Shown here: in pieces, positions 6,837 through 15,109 of the stretch
Numbering within the stretch: position 1 is the first letter of the stretch
Layout: every line of letters starts with the position of its first letter
Assembly (NCBI GenBank): GCA_041725895.1
Contig: JBGRQA010000005.1
Span: forward strand, 1 to 64,000
Length of the DNA: 64,000 bases
Direction of reading: 5' to 3'
Origin: JBGRQA01 sp041725895
Lineage (GTDB): Bacteria > Bacteroidota > Bacteroidia > Bacteroidales > Marinifilaceae
The notes under the pieces: model-generated
The model's input: only the letters and a program-made list of their open reading frames with translations
The model's database searches: none
Told to the model about the DNA's origin: nothing
Position numbers and translations under genes: made by a program

Positions 6837-8537
6837 CTATTTATCCATTACTCTACCTGTTCCGTAAAAAATATCATTTACAACAACTTGTCCCTGATGA
6901 AGTTCAAAACGGGATAAGCCTCCATTTGAATATTGATGTCTTACATTAACATTCGTGGTATACCCTTCACCTCTTTCTACAATTTCAATATTCTCAACCT
7001 GACCAGCAGCATTCACCTTTGCTTCCAAAACAGCACCAGATCCTTTTCCAGCCAAAGTTGTAACAGTTACAACAGGTGGGTTCAATGGATCATAGCCATT
7101 TCCTCGAATTAAATTGAAATAACCAGCAACTTCTCCTTCATTAATATGTAATTTGACTTCCGCCTGATCAACAATGGTTTTACAAGTAAACATTGGGGCT
7201 TCAGCAAAATATTCTGTTCTAGCCAAAACATCGCTTTCGCCACCATTTACATTTTTATAAATAGATCCTTCCACAATGGTACACCTAGCCAAAAGATCAT
7301 TATAACCAAACAATTGTCTAAACTCTGAAGTACCGTAGGATACTTTCTTCATGGCCTTTTCTCCTACACCACGGTAGTTCATCTCTATTTGGGGATTGGT
7401 CAAATATTCGGTTCCATGATTCTTGATCAATACATCATATCGAAGAGAAAAATCAAAATCAATTTTGATTCCTTTCCCATTTGGAGCCTCGTTTATCTTT
7501 GTAAGATCAATAGTTGGTTTAGAGTCATACATTGCGTCAGCTCCTCCTTTGTAATTGTTTGATGCCCACGCATACATCAAACCTCCATCTTTAAAGGTTA
7601 GTCTCAATGAAGCCTGATTTCCATCCGCATCTTTGGAAAATGGTACAATTACATTGAAATATTCATCCTTAGCTATCCCTTCCTTGAAATAATTGCTTCC
7701 TCGATCAATTATTTTTACTCTATCATTAAGATCCAAAGTTCTTTTTACTGGTTTTGCCTCCAGCTCGAAGCCTTTTCCTTTTGCAACAGGTTCTGCAATA
7801 CTTACAATAGCACTTGGAACCTCAGCAATATAGGTAGGCTCAGAACTATCTATCATATACAAAGCTTTCCGTTCCACAACACTTGCTTCACCATCTTCTA
7901 CCAAAGCCACCTTCTGATTCAGTTCCAAAGTAGGACAGTCCACTTGATATCTGAAAGTATTACCAGAAGAAACCGGCACTTTTACTTCATAATTTCCGTT
8001 GGCATCAGTTTTTCCTACAAAAATATTGGAATTCCCTTCGGGCAAATCGTTTGTAGTAAGTAGAATTTCGGTTCCTTCAGGAACGGCTTCTCTTTCTTCG
8101 GTAGTCAAATCGGACTGAACAGACATACGACCTTTTACAACTGCCATTTTATCATCTGCTAAAGAATAGACTGCAACAGTCTCACCTACCTGCACTTCAC
8201 GAGCAGAATTAGTTGAAAGAGTAATCGCCTTAAAAGTAGTCGTAAACCCTTCTTTTGAAACATAAACAGGCATCTCACTTCCAACTTTTACATCAGAAAA
8301 CAAAGCTATCCCAGCTGCATCTGTAGTAGCCTCCAGAATGCTTTCTCCATCAACCATTTTTACGGTAGCTCCCTCAACCAATTCATAGTTGCTTGATGCA
8401 TCCGTAACAGAAATCACCACATTAATTTTTTGCAAATCATTCAAGGCATCCTCTTCTGTATAACTATCATCATCACAAGACGAGACCAAACCACCTACAA
8501 GGAACAAGCCCATAAGCAGGGAAAGTAATTTTTTCAT
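6837..8537 (-). CDS. Surface lipoprotein with carboxypeptidase-regulatory-like domain
   Basis: A 566-residue lipoprotein: signal peptide and lipobox GLVSSC with Cys at residue 21, followed by acidic residues (DDD), as expected for Bacteroidota surface export. Residues about 38-115 look like a carboxypeptidase-regulatory/Cna-B type Ig fold (EGATVKMVDG, TTDAAGIALF). A second such unit lies near residues 130-215. The C-terminus holds a segment GKGSGAVLEAKVNAAGQVEN followed by ERGEGYT, a pattern seen in many secreted repeat proteins. It is transcribed after the barrel gene at 8580-9362 with a 42-nt gap, so they form a two-gene unit. The binding partner is not predictable. Confidence 0.7.
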   Translation of the reverse strand: MKKLLSLLMGLFLVGGLVSSCDDDSYTEEDALNDLQKINVVISVTDASSNYELVEGATVKMVDGESILEATTDAAGIALFSDVKVGSEMPVYVSKEGFTTTFKAITLSTNSAREVQVGETVAVYSLADDKMAVVKGRMSVQSDLTTEEREAVPEGTEILLTTNDLPEGNSNIFVGKTDANGNYEVKVPVSSGNTFRYQVDCPTLELNQKVALVEDGEASVVERKALYMIDSSEPTYIAEVPSAIVSIAEPVAKGKGFELEAKPVKRTLDLNDRVKIIDRGSNYFKEGIAKDEYFNVIVPFSKDADGNQASLRLTFKDGGLMYAWASNNYKGGADAMYDSKPTIDLTKINEAPNGKGIKIDFDFSLRYDVLIKNHGTEYLTNPQIEMNYRGVGEKAMKKVSYGTSEFRQLFGYNDLLARCTIVEGSIYKNVNGGESDVLARTEYFAEAPMFTCKTIVDQAEVKLHINEGEVAGYFNLIRGNGYDPLNPPVVTVTTLAGKGSGAVLEAKVNAAGQVENIEIVERGEGYTTNVNVRHQYSNGGLSRFELHQGQVVVNDIFYGTGRVMDK

Positions 8538-8579
8538 AATTCTAACAAATTAAATTTTACTTATTATTTCATACTATTC

Positions 8580-9362
8580 TTAAAATCCAAAACCAATGGT
8601 AAAATACATGGAGTGACTCTTCAAATCTCCCTGTACCTTGGGGTTTCTGATATAACTGTAACCATTATACACAGAGGTTAATGAATAACGATAACGAGCA
8701 TCAATCAGAAGATAATTCTTTGGGGAAATCGGAATTTCGAATCCAATACCAGATGTAATTCCATAGGAAAAATCCTCAATCTTGCCGGAGATGTTTTCCT
8801 CATCCGAAAAAGTGATAATATCAACTTCTGTAGGAATTGCCGACACTTCCCTATCTATGCCTGCATTGAAATTATAGCTAACAGAAGGTCCAACAACCAG
8901 CGATAACCTGTTAGCTCCCAAATTAAACATCCCCTTCATTAGTAAAGGAACCTCAAGATTGTGAAGACGTACATTCTCTTCATTTACTTTTAACTTCCAC
9001 ACCGAAGCATCCTGTAATCCAAAACTGGCAGGATCATAAAAATTGATCAAATTTCCCCCCTGCTGTAGATACATAGCTTCCAACTGTGCACCCAATTGAA
9101 AGGATTTGCCTGTATTGAAATTATAAGAAAGAAATCCTCCTGCCACCAATCCTTGGTTTACAGAAGTATGTGGCTGTTGATTACTAAATTTATTGATGGA
9201 GGTACCGAATTTAAATCCGAAATTAAATCTACTATTCGACTCCAGTGGGGAGATATCCTGGGCTACCAGGCCAAAGGGTAACATAATAATAAAAGACATC
9301 ATATAAAACGCCCCTAATATTTTCCCTCTCCCTTCTCCCAATAAACGAGTTGATATTTTCAT
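8580..9362 (-). CDS. Outer-membrane beta-barrel protein (PorT/OMP_b-brl type)
   Basis: A 260-residue protein with signal peptide (cleavage likely after GLVAQ, about residue 33) and alternating strands ending in YFTIGFGF, the aromatic-terminated last strand expected for BamA substrates. The pattern FNFGFKFGTSINKF and SLVVGPSVSYNFNAG resembles the eight-stranded outer-membrane barrel group (PF13568-like). I start at the ATG at 9362-9360 (MKISTRLLG); an upstream in-frame start would add 25 residues that break the signal peptide. It precedes the lipoprotein gene at 6837 in the same unit, and a cluster of TGTCAA motifs lies upstream. Confidence 0.75.
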   Translation of the reverse strand: MKISTRLLGEGRGKILGAFYMMSFIIMLPFGLVAQDISPLESNSRFNFGFKFGTSINKFSNQQPHTSVNQGLVAGGFLSYNFNTGKSFQLGAQLEAMYLQQGGNLINFYDPASFGLQDASVWKLKVNEENVRLHNLEVPLLMKGMFNLGANRLSLVVGPSVSYNFNAGIDREVSAIPTEVDIITFSDEENISGKIEDFSYGITSGIGFEIPISPKNYLLIDARYRYSLTSVYNGYSYIRNPKVQGDLKSHSMYFTIGFGF

Positions 9363-9816
9363 AACACAACACTTAAATATTTGATTATACAATAAGTTTC
9401 CATGATATAATAAGCTTTTCAGTACAAAATAAAGCATTGCAACCTCTTTATTTAATCATGGTACAAACCTAACTCCTATTTTACATATACCAACCTGTCA
9501 AACCTGTCAAATTGCGAACATATTTTTTTCTTGTGTAAATCGACATTAAGAATCCATGAATAACTACTTTTTGTCACTTTCAAATGGGGAAAAACATTAT
9601 GATGTCAACTTTGACACCCTTTTGACATGTAGTAGAACAGAATTTCAGAAGTCATGTAAGTGGAATTTCAAAGATTACCACATCATGTTACATGAGTGTA
9701 TTCTGAAATCTTAAAGAGGAAGTCGTATAAAGTGTTCATTTATTAATAGTATTAATTTGGGGAAATACCCCCAAAAAAAACCAAGCTGTCGAAAAAATCG
9801 ACAGCCCCTAATAATT
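9363..9816. other. Regulatory-looking region upstream of the barrel/lipoprotein unit
   Basis: About 450 nt without a gene. It holds repeated TGTCAA/TTGACA motifs (annotated separately) and a GCTGTCGA/TCGACAGC stem at about 9784-9805 beside the end of the SusD-like relic, which may be that gene's old terminator. Confidence 0.5.
9494..9627. promoter_or_regulatory. Cluster of TGTCAA / TTGACA motifs (possible operator)
   Basis: CCTGTCAAA is repeated twice head to tail at 9494-9502 and 9503-9511. TGTCAA at 9603-9608 faces TTGACA at 9611-9616 (an inverted pair), and another TTGACA lies at 9622-9627, 11 nt on. A related TTGTCAC sits at 9571. The region is upstream of the gene starting at 9362 on the minus strand, so binding of a regulator there is an inference. 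Confidence 0.35.
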
Positions 9817-10054
9817 TTAATCGGCCTTAAGTAATTCGTATCGTTGAAACTTATCCCAAAATATTCTGGAGGAAGCCTTGTCTCCGCCCATAGCTGCTGC
9901 AGCTGCGGCATAGTTCTCCGAATTCAATTCCCTCTCCTCAAATGGATAGGGAAAACGCAACAGAATATCATTGTAAGTCATCTCTTCCGAAACATTTAGA
10001 ATAGGATAATTCACTCCATTCCGCCCAGGTTTCGATTCCTCTATCGTTCAACGG
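9817..10054 (-). pseudogene. SusD/RagB-like C-terminal relic, frameshifted
   Basis: Read on the minus strand, the last 65 codons (10014-9817) give PYPFEERELNSENY, then AAAAAAMGGDKASSRIFWDK, which match my recollection of the C-terminus of SusD-like outer-membrane lipoproteins (R-x-P-Y-P, N-x-E-N, GGDK, WWDK). Immediately upstream but in another frame lies ETWAEWSE (10033-10010), matching the family segment EAWAEWRRTGYP. So a frameshift falls near 10010, and a TAA at 10057-10055 closes the upstream frame. The rest of the gene (several hundred codons) and any SusC partner are absent. This looks like a decayed nutrient-uptake locus. A short functional ORF from the GTG at 10014 is the less likely alternative. 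Confidence 0.5.
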
Positions 10055-10334
10055 TTATCCATTCTCACCCTGATTTCCATAAACACTAAAGACTATAGCA
10101 TCCTCATTGATTATGTCGAATTCACCTAAACTTCCAATACTACCATCTTAAAGATGGAACAACTCAAATAGGTTGTATCGAAGAAATAATAAAAAAATAA
10201 ATGGATGCATTTTGGGGAAAATCAGCGGAAAAAATGTTAGTCAATAAGCAATAAAAAAGGAGATCCTATATTTTGAAAGTATTATCCTAAAAAAGAACCG
10301 ATAGTAGTAAAGATTTAAGCTTCTTTAACTTCTG
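10055..10334. other. Intergenic, no gene seen
   Basis: A/T-rich sequence between the SusD-like relic and the small-RNA promoter. A minus-strand stretch near 10060-10155 reads about 30 codons without a stop but I recognise nothing in it; it may be further decayed coding sequence. Confidence 0.4.
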
Positions 10335-10369
10335 TTTGCATGCCTTAACGGGAAAGCAGAGTACATTTG
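10335..10369 (+). promoter_or_regulatory. Promoter of candidate small RNA
   Basis: TTTG at 10335-10338 and TACATTTG at 10362-10369 match the Bacteroidota -33 and -7 boxes, 23 nt apart. No gene lies downstream on this strand; the nearest coding sequence is on the other strand. Confidence 0.5.
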
Positions 10370-10375
10370 TATCAT

Positions 10376-10480
10376 AGTTAGTAAGAAACACACAAGTAAT
10401 AGTTTTTCATAGATAGAGATTTAAGTTAAAATTAGGGTTAGAGAAAGGGCCGAAGCAACTGCTTCGGCCCTTTTCGTTTT
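10376..10480 (+). ncRNA. Candidate small non-coding RNA (about 105 nt)
   Basis: A free-standing transcription unit: a consensus promoter at 10335-10369, then about 70 nt containing no ATG-initiated frame, then a strong intrinsic terminator (10444-10480). The body is purine-rich with an unstructured A/T-rich middle, typical of a trans-acting small RNA. It lies between a pseudogene and an unrelated minus-strand gene, so it is not a leader. I do not recognise an Rfam family. Its start is predicted from the promoter only. Confidence 0.5.
10444..10480 (+). terminator. Intrinsic terminator of candidate small RNA
   Basis: AAAGGGCCGAAGC (10444-10456) pairs with GCTTCGGCCCTTT (10461-10473) across a 4-nt loop, followed by a T-rich tail. 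A-residues on the left would also let it end the minus-strand gene at 10541. Confidence 0.8.
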
Positions 10481-10540
10481 AGGCAGCGGAAAACAACACT
10501 AATAAAATATTATCATTCCCGTCAATTCGGATGTCCTCCT

Positions 10541-10858
10541 CTATCTGGGATAATCCAATCCGCCTGCTTTCTTTAATACATCCAACTTCTCATCAATTGA
10601 CATCAAGGGTGTTGTTTTAACAGTTTTTAGATGTCCCGAAGCGGCTCCAGCAATTGCAAACGCTGCCTGACTAACATTATCGGGCATCTGTAGAATTGCA
10701 ACAATGTCATACTCCCCGAACGACAACCAGGCACCAACAATGCTTCCACCCAATTTCTCCACCACCGGGCGAACCAATTCCACCCGATTTTGAGGCCTCT
10801 TCACCTGCTCAGCCCATGCTTTTGATGTGTAGGCCACCTGAAATAAATAGTAAGCCAT
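10541..10858 (-). CDS. GYD-domain protein
   Basis: A 105-residue cytoplasmic protein of the GYD family (small ferredoxin-like alpha/beta fold, function unknown, often annotated from the Gly-Tyr-Asp-like motif). The motif appears as WLSFGEYDIVAILQMPD in the middle, preceded by VVEKLGGSIVGA. I start at the ATG at 10858-10856 (MAYYLFQVAYTSKAW), the normal family start; the longer in-frame extension is not family-like. It is followed upstream in transcription order by a DUF3303-like gene and a SnoaL-like gene on the same strand, suggesting one small unit of stand-alone single-domain proteins. Confidence 0.75.
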   Translation of the reverse strand: MAYYLFQVAYTSKAWAEQVKRPQNRVELVRPVVEKLGGSIVGAWLSFGEYDIVAILQMPDNVSQAAFAIAGAASGHLKTVKTTPLMSIDEKLDVLKKAGGLDYPR

Positions 10859-10980
10859 ATTATACCTCCTTCCAATAAAATTATCAACAAAATCTGGAAG
10901 GAACGAGAATCCTATCTTCAGGCCTCCCAACCCAAACGAATAACTCATCCCTCCAGTAATTTTTCCCGAGTACCAGGAGT

Positions 10981-11247
10981 TTATGATCCGAGTACACGAG
11001 TAATCTGCTCATCTTCTAGAACAGGAATTACCTCGAATGTCAGTAGATCAGCCCACAAATGGCACCATTTGGCTACAGACTCTGCATCATTTGCTTCTGC
11101 TAGAGTAAACCCCTGGTTCATGCTGGCTGCATGCCATCTTCCCATCATCTCAACGCCTTCCGGTGGCGGACCTCCTGTTTTCATAAAGCGTTGGGTAGCC
11201 GCCTCCCGATTCTCGGGTCTAAACGAATAAATCACCATAAAAAGCAT
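10981..11247 (-). CDS. DUF3303-like small protein
   Basis: An 88-residue alpha/beta protein resembling DUF3303 (ferredoxin-like dimeric barrel). MLFMVIYSFRPENR forms the first strand, GRWHAASMNQGFTLAEANDA the central helix-strand, and CHLWADLLTFEVIPVLEDE the C-terminal part. The ATG at 11247 or the one at 11238 (MVIYSF) could be used; I prefer 11247 because family members begin a few residues before the first strand. Function is unknown. It lies between the GYD gene (122 nt downstream) and the SnoaL-like gene (94 nt upstream) on the same strand. Confidence 0.7.
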   Translation of the reverse strand: MLFMVIYSFRPENREAATQRFMKTGGPPPEGVEMMGRWHAASMNQGFTLAEANDAESVAKWCHLWADLLTFEVIPVLEDEQITRVLGS

Positions 11248-11341
11248 AACCAAATTCCTCCTAATTTCATCAATTTTACTAGCTCCTCATCCAATAATTC
11301 TCAAATGGCCACAAGATGCTCATATTATCCCCTTAATAGCA

Positions 11342-11815
11342 CTACTTTCCAATCCTGGGGCCACCATGATCCCCGATCAACATCCATTTTCCACCCTGCT
11401 TCATAAGAATATCGGTCCATCGTCCTTCCTCATGATGCTTTTTCTCTGGTTTGTATTGCACCACCTGGGAGTAATAATAGTGAATAACGGCCACATCTCC
11501 ATAAACCGAAATTGCAACCGGTTTAATTTCGTAAAGCACGACCTTTTTGGTTTCAAACATTTCCTTCAGCCATTTCCGAAGCGAATCCTTATCCCCTGGC
11601 ATCGCACTCCGATTATACCAACCGATATAATCTGCATGGAAATAGTTAAGAAATCCCTCTAAATCGCCTTTGGCATGCAGATCCCAATAGCTCTCTACTT
11701 CTGTCCAAACCTTTTTTTGAACATCGGACCATTCCTGTGCAACAGCTGAAAATGGTGAATAACTCATGCATCCGAAAGCAGCGATAACAATAAAAATCCT
11801 GAACAATTTCTTCAT
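11342..11815 (-). CDS. Exported SnoaL/DUF4440-like protein
   Basis: A 157-residue protein with a signal peptide (MKKLFRIFIVIAAFGCMSYS, cleavage near AVAQ, residue 26) and an NTF2-like cone fold: the opening helix VWTEVESYWDLHAKGDLEGF, the strand-loop YFHADYIGWYNRS, and late strands VAVIHYYYSQVVQ and KWMLIGDHGG. Such SnoaL/DUF4440 proteins bind small ligands or act as lyases or isomerases; the ligand cannot be told. It is the first gene of the unit ending with the GYD gene. The start ATG at 11815 follows an A/G-rich stretch (AAAGAG). Confidence 0.75.
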   Translation of the reverse strand: MKKLFRIFIVIAAFGCMSYSPFSAVAQEWSDVQKKVWTEVESYWDLHAKGDLEGFLNYFHADYIGWYNRSAMPGDKDSLRKWLKEMFETKKVVLYEIKPVAISVYGDVAVIHYYYSQVVQYKPEKKHHEEGRWTDILMKQGGKWMLIGDHGGPRIGK

Positions 11816-12502
11816 CTCTTTTTCCTCCTTTACAATTACTTTACAACCTTCACTTCCTTCTCTTCGTTATTTTCAACGAAAACAGTCAAAAAAACTATTT
11901 ACAACCAAGAGTACCAAAGCATAACAACGAACATTTGAATCAAATTGTCAATACTTAAGGAATAACATTCTTATGAAACCACTCCCTCCTTACACTTCTT
12001 CATATACAGAAGTTTATGCAAGCTTAAACAAACCTATTATCAACTTCCGATTTATGTATTTAAAACACCGAAAAACATGGGTATTACTTCAAAGAAAAAA
12101 TTTGACAAAAATTCACAACAAAACAGAGCTTCACATACCTCTGAAATAACTCTATCTGCAAATTTTTATCGAGCTTCTTACAATCAAATCAGCAATACAA
12201 AAAAGTGAATTCCCTAAAAGCTGGGGATATTTTCCACAAGATTGTGGCAATTCCTATACATACCGGGAAATAAACAACTTAGCTCTTTATTAACAAAAGA
12301 AGTAAACTTTCACCTTTTGGTAAACTTCTCTTTTTCAACCCCTATCCTCATTGCCTTTTTACATAGCACACTGACCTTGATGAAAAAGCCGGAAAATGGT
12401 ATCTTTTTTGATTTACTCCCACCAAAAATAAAAGACACTCTTGGGGAAGTCTTTAGCTCTTTTCAAAACAAATTTTTATTTATAAATTTTAAATCAGAAA
12501 CT
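11816..12502. other. Long divergent intergenic region
   Basis: About 690 A/T-rich nt between divergent genes. A plus-strand frame opens at 12242 but its first 87 codons lack any signal or domain and run into the true lipoprotein start at 12503. A small palindrome CCACAAGATTGTGG lies at 12234-12247. No clear TAnnTTTG box was found close to either gene. Confidence 0.5.
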
Positions 12503-13603
12503 ATGAAAATGAAGTTGGTGGGATACGGTTTACTAACCACATTCTCAATGGGAGTTTGGAGCTGTTCTGATAGCTCAGACGATTCGATAAACGAAAACAA
12601 ACTCACTCTAAAGGAATCGATCGCTGAAAAAACCATGGTATTGGATGAAGCTGTGGCAGAAATATCCTCCTCAAAGGGATATCAAATCTTAAGCCTGAAT
12701 GACAAAACAACCGCTAAGTCGGGTATAGAAAATTCCGAAGAGGACAATTCCCTGTTTTCAGCCAGTATCACATTGGAAAATCTGAAAGGAGTATACGACT
12801 ATTCACCTTCGAATGAAGATACAGAACAAATTGGTGGTGGAATTACCAAGTTCTTTACCCAAACTGATAGCAGTGAACAATTCATCGTTCGCTTGCCCAA
12901 AGAAAAGGCAACCAACTACCGAACTCTATTTCAGGTCTCTGAAGCCGATTCGGCTTTGGTAAACGACTTTGTTATTACAACATCCGACTTTCTTTACAGC
13001 TATACCGGAGGAATGGGCTTTAGCTATCTTTTGGACACTCGTATTGACGTAGAGGAAGAATTTGCCGGCGCTTTAAAAATCAACTGGGAATTGGGCTCTC
13101 AAGAAGGTATGAGCTATTCTTCGTCCTACACCTTCACCAATGATTTGACCATGGGAATAGAGTTCACAACCGGCGATACCACAAGCTACATCTATGGCCT
13201 AACCCAAGGAGAAGAAACTCTTTATTCCGAACGAATTTCATTTCTGAAATCGGAAGATTCCTATGGAAGGGAGCGTGAATATTCTCTAACCATTGGCAAT
13301 ATCGAGATTATTAGAAGTTCTGCATCGGATGAGATACAGGTTTTCAAAGATGGTGTTCTACAAGAAAATGCTATAGTTGAGGTCCTGTCCGAAACCAATG
13401 GAGACACAGAACTAACTGCATTCTGTCGAAAAGGACGTGATCTTCAAATCACCTTTGACGATGGAACTACAGTTGTTCTATCCGAGCTCGTGGGAGACTC
13501 TCTGGAAACACTTGATGAAATGTTTAGTTCTCTACGAAATGTTTATTTTGCCACTCATTTGGTGAACCATATGGCTCTTAACATATACAACACACAAAAA
13601 TAA
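12503..13603 (+). CDS. Lipoprotein of unknown function
   Basis: A 366-residue lipoprotein starting at the ATG at 12503 (MKMKLVGYGLL), with lipobox SMGVWSC (Cys at about residue 19) followed by Ser and Asp residues that suit surface exposure. The rest is beta-rich with many Ser, Thr, Asp and Glu, for instance YSSSYTFTNDLTMGIEFTT and VFKDGVLQENAIVEVLSE. I recognise no domain. The choice of start is supported by the lipoprotein signal, which the longer frame from 12242 would bury. It is a single-gene unit between the long upstream region and the terminator at 13633-13665. Confidence 0.65.
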   Translation: MKMKLVGYGLLTTFSMGVWSCSDSSDDSINENKLTLKESIAEKTMVLDEAVAEISSSKGYQILSLNDKTTAKSGIENSEEDNSLFSASITLENLKGVYDYSPSNEDTEQIGGGITKFFTQTDSSEQFIVRLPKEKATNYRTLFQVSEADSALVNDFVITTSDFLYSYTGGMGFSYLLDTRIDVEEEFAGALKINWELGSQEGMSYSSSYTFTNDLTMGIEFTTGDTTSYIYGLTQGEETLYSERISFLKSEDSYGREREYSLTIGNIEIIRSSASDEIQVFKDGVLQENAIVEVLSETNGDTELTAFCRKGRDLQITFDDGTTVVLSELVGDSLETLDEMFSSLRNVYFATHLVNHMALNIYNTQK

Positions 13604-13632
13604 GTTGTTAGTTTCATTGTATATTCAAATTC

Positions 13633-13665
13633 AACAATTCGGTCGAAAGGCCGGATTGTTTTGTT
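13633..13665 (+). terminator. Intrinsic terminator
   Basis: AACAATTCGG (13633-13642) pairs with CCGGATTGTT (13651-13660) with one G-U pair, followed by TTGTTT. Confidence 0.75.
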
Positions 13666-13770
13666 TCTGTACAAAAGTTATGTGGCTAAAAACATAATTG
13701 ATAAAAGGGTGCCCCCCTAGGGCAGCGCTTTTTAAACAACTATTAAAGCTCACAATTGAGTAAAAACAGT

Positions 13771-15018
13771 TTAAAAATAGGATCTTATTCCACGTTCAAT
13801 ATATTCTTTTTGCCAAATTTTAAAAAGAAGCTCATCGGTTGGGATTTGAAAGGGCTCCCGTTCCACCAATTGATCCACCTCAAACTGTAAACCAGCAGGA
13901 ACATTTAATTTTTCGGAAGCCAGGTACCGGGTCAATTTGTATTTCTTAAAGCTCAACGCAAATCCACGATTGGGCTTTATATCGGAATCCTCATCTGCCA
14001 ACACCAACTTTTCATAATGTATTCTATCGGCAGCTTTTTTTCTGATAAAACCATTTTCGGTAAGTTGATCGTCGGGATTCCCCAACTTCGCGGCAATCAT
14101 CTTTCGATAACCTGCTTTTTGAAAGCGGTTCTTAAAGTGAAACGAACAGTAGTTCACCCCAATGGGTAAACAATTGTTTTTTACATGAGTAAGTACTTCC
14201 AGTGCGGTCAGTTCCGATTCCATTACCAATGGCCGTTCCGCAGGAATATAGGTGTAATCCTTTTGCAACAAACGGTGGTAATTATATTTGGTCAATCGCA
14301 ATTGATGCAGGTTTAAATTGCTTACACCTGCATCAATCAACTTTGGCAATAACAGAATTAACCGATCTCGTTCTTCAGGTACAGCAGGAATTTCAACAGT
14401 AATATTATTTATTAATCCTTTTGCCCTTTGAATAGCCTCTATTGAATAGTTAGTAGCACCAATATTAAACCGAATCTCATCCAACCCACACTCGGCCAAA
14501 CGCCGTAATTTATACGTATCGGCCAATATGCCATTGGTATACATCCAAATGTAAATATCGGGAGAACAGCTTTTGCGCAAAGCCTTGAGGTAATCCACTA
14601 CCCGGTCGAAATAAAGAAGTGGTTCTCCCCCGCTAAAGCTAACCCCTTTAAATCCAAAATAATTGATGTACTCCGCATAAGCTTCAGGAGTGCTAAAGCT
14701 AAGATTCTGCGTGTTCGGCACTTCATCATTCTTCTGCTCCGTGGGACAATAAAAACAGTTTGCATTGCATTTATTGGTAATAAACAGACAACTCCACAGG
14801 CCTTTGCCACACAATTGGCAGCCCTCTGAAATCTGATTACAATAAGGTTTGGTCTCCTTAAAAAGTATCTGACCAGAAAATTGCTGCACCAGGGCACTTC
14901 TTTTTTCCTCTTGCTCAGATGCCAAATAGGAGTTTAGCCATTGTACTTGAAATTCGCCTGAATAATCTTGTTTGTTCTTGTTCACAAGGTCATTCAAAAA
15001 CACATAGAATGCTTCCAT
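13771..15018 (-). CDS. Orphan radical SAM protein with extra N-terminal cysteine cluster
   Basis: A 415-residue radical SAM enzyme. The cluster motif CxxxCxxC is Cys84, Cys88 and Cys91 (NKCNANCFYCPTEQ), followed by the SAM-binding GGEP (FSGGEPLLYF). Upstream are four more cysteines, Cys60, 67, 70 and 77 (C-x6-C-x2-C-x6-C), suggesting a second Fe-S cluster, placed before rather than after the core, unlike SPASM proteins. The C-terminal 150 residues have a Lys-rich region and a NYCSFHFKNRF segment. No substrate peptide or partner gene lies nearby, so the reaction is unknown. The ATG at 15018 gives MEAFYVFLNDLV. Confidence 0.8.
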   Translation of the reverse strand: MEAFYVFLNDLVNKNKQDYSGEFQVQWLNSYLASEQEEKRSALVQQFSGQILFKETKPYCNQISEGCQLCGKGLWSCLFITNKCNANCFYCPTEQKNDEVPNTQNLSFSTPEAYAEYINYFGFKGVSFSGGEPLLYFDRVVDYLKALRKSCSPDIYIWMYTNGILADTYKLRRLAECGLDEIRFNIGATNYSIEAIQRAKGLINNITVEIPAVPEERDRLILLLPKLIDAGVSNLNLHQLRLTKYNYHRLLQKDYTYIPAERPLVMESELTALEVLTHVKNNCLPIGVNYCSFHFKNRFQKAGYRKMIAAKLGNPDDQLTENGFIRKKAADRIHYEKLVLADEDSDIKPNRGFALSFKKYKLTRYLASEKLNVPAGLQFEVDQLVEREPFQIPTDELLFKIWQKEYIERGIRSYF

Positions 15019-15109
15019 AAAAAATAATAATTAGTACAGGAAAAAGTGTAAATAAAAGACATAGGTAAGACGAACTGTCAGATCAAGTCTTATCTTACAC
15101 TCTTTATTA

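Noticed and set aside
12242..12502. 87-codon N-terminal extension of the lipoprotein gene
   Set aside because: It would place the lipoprotein signal in the interior of the protein; the ATG at 12503 is the natural start.
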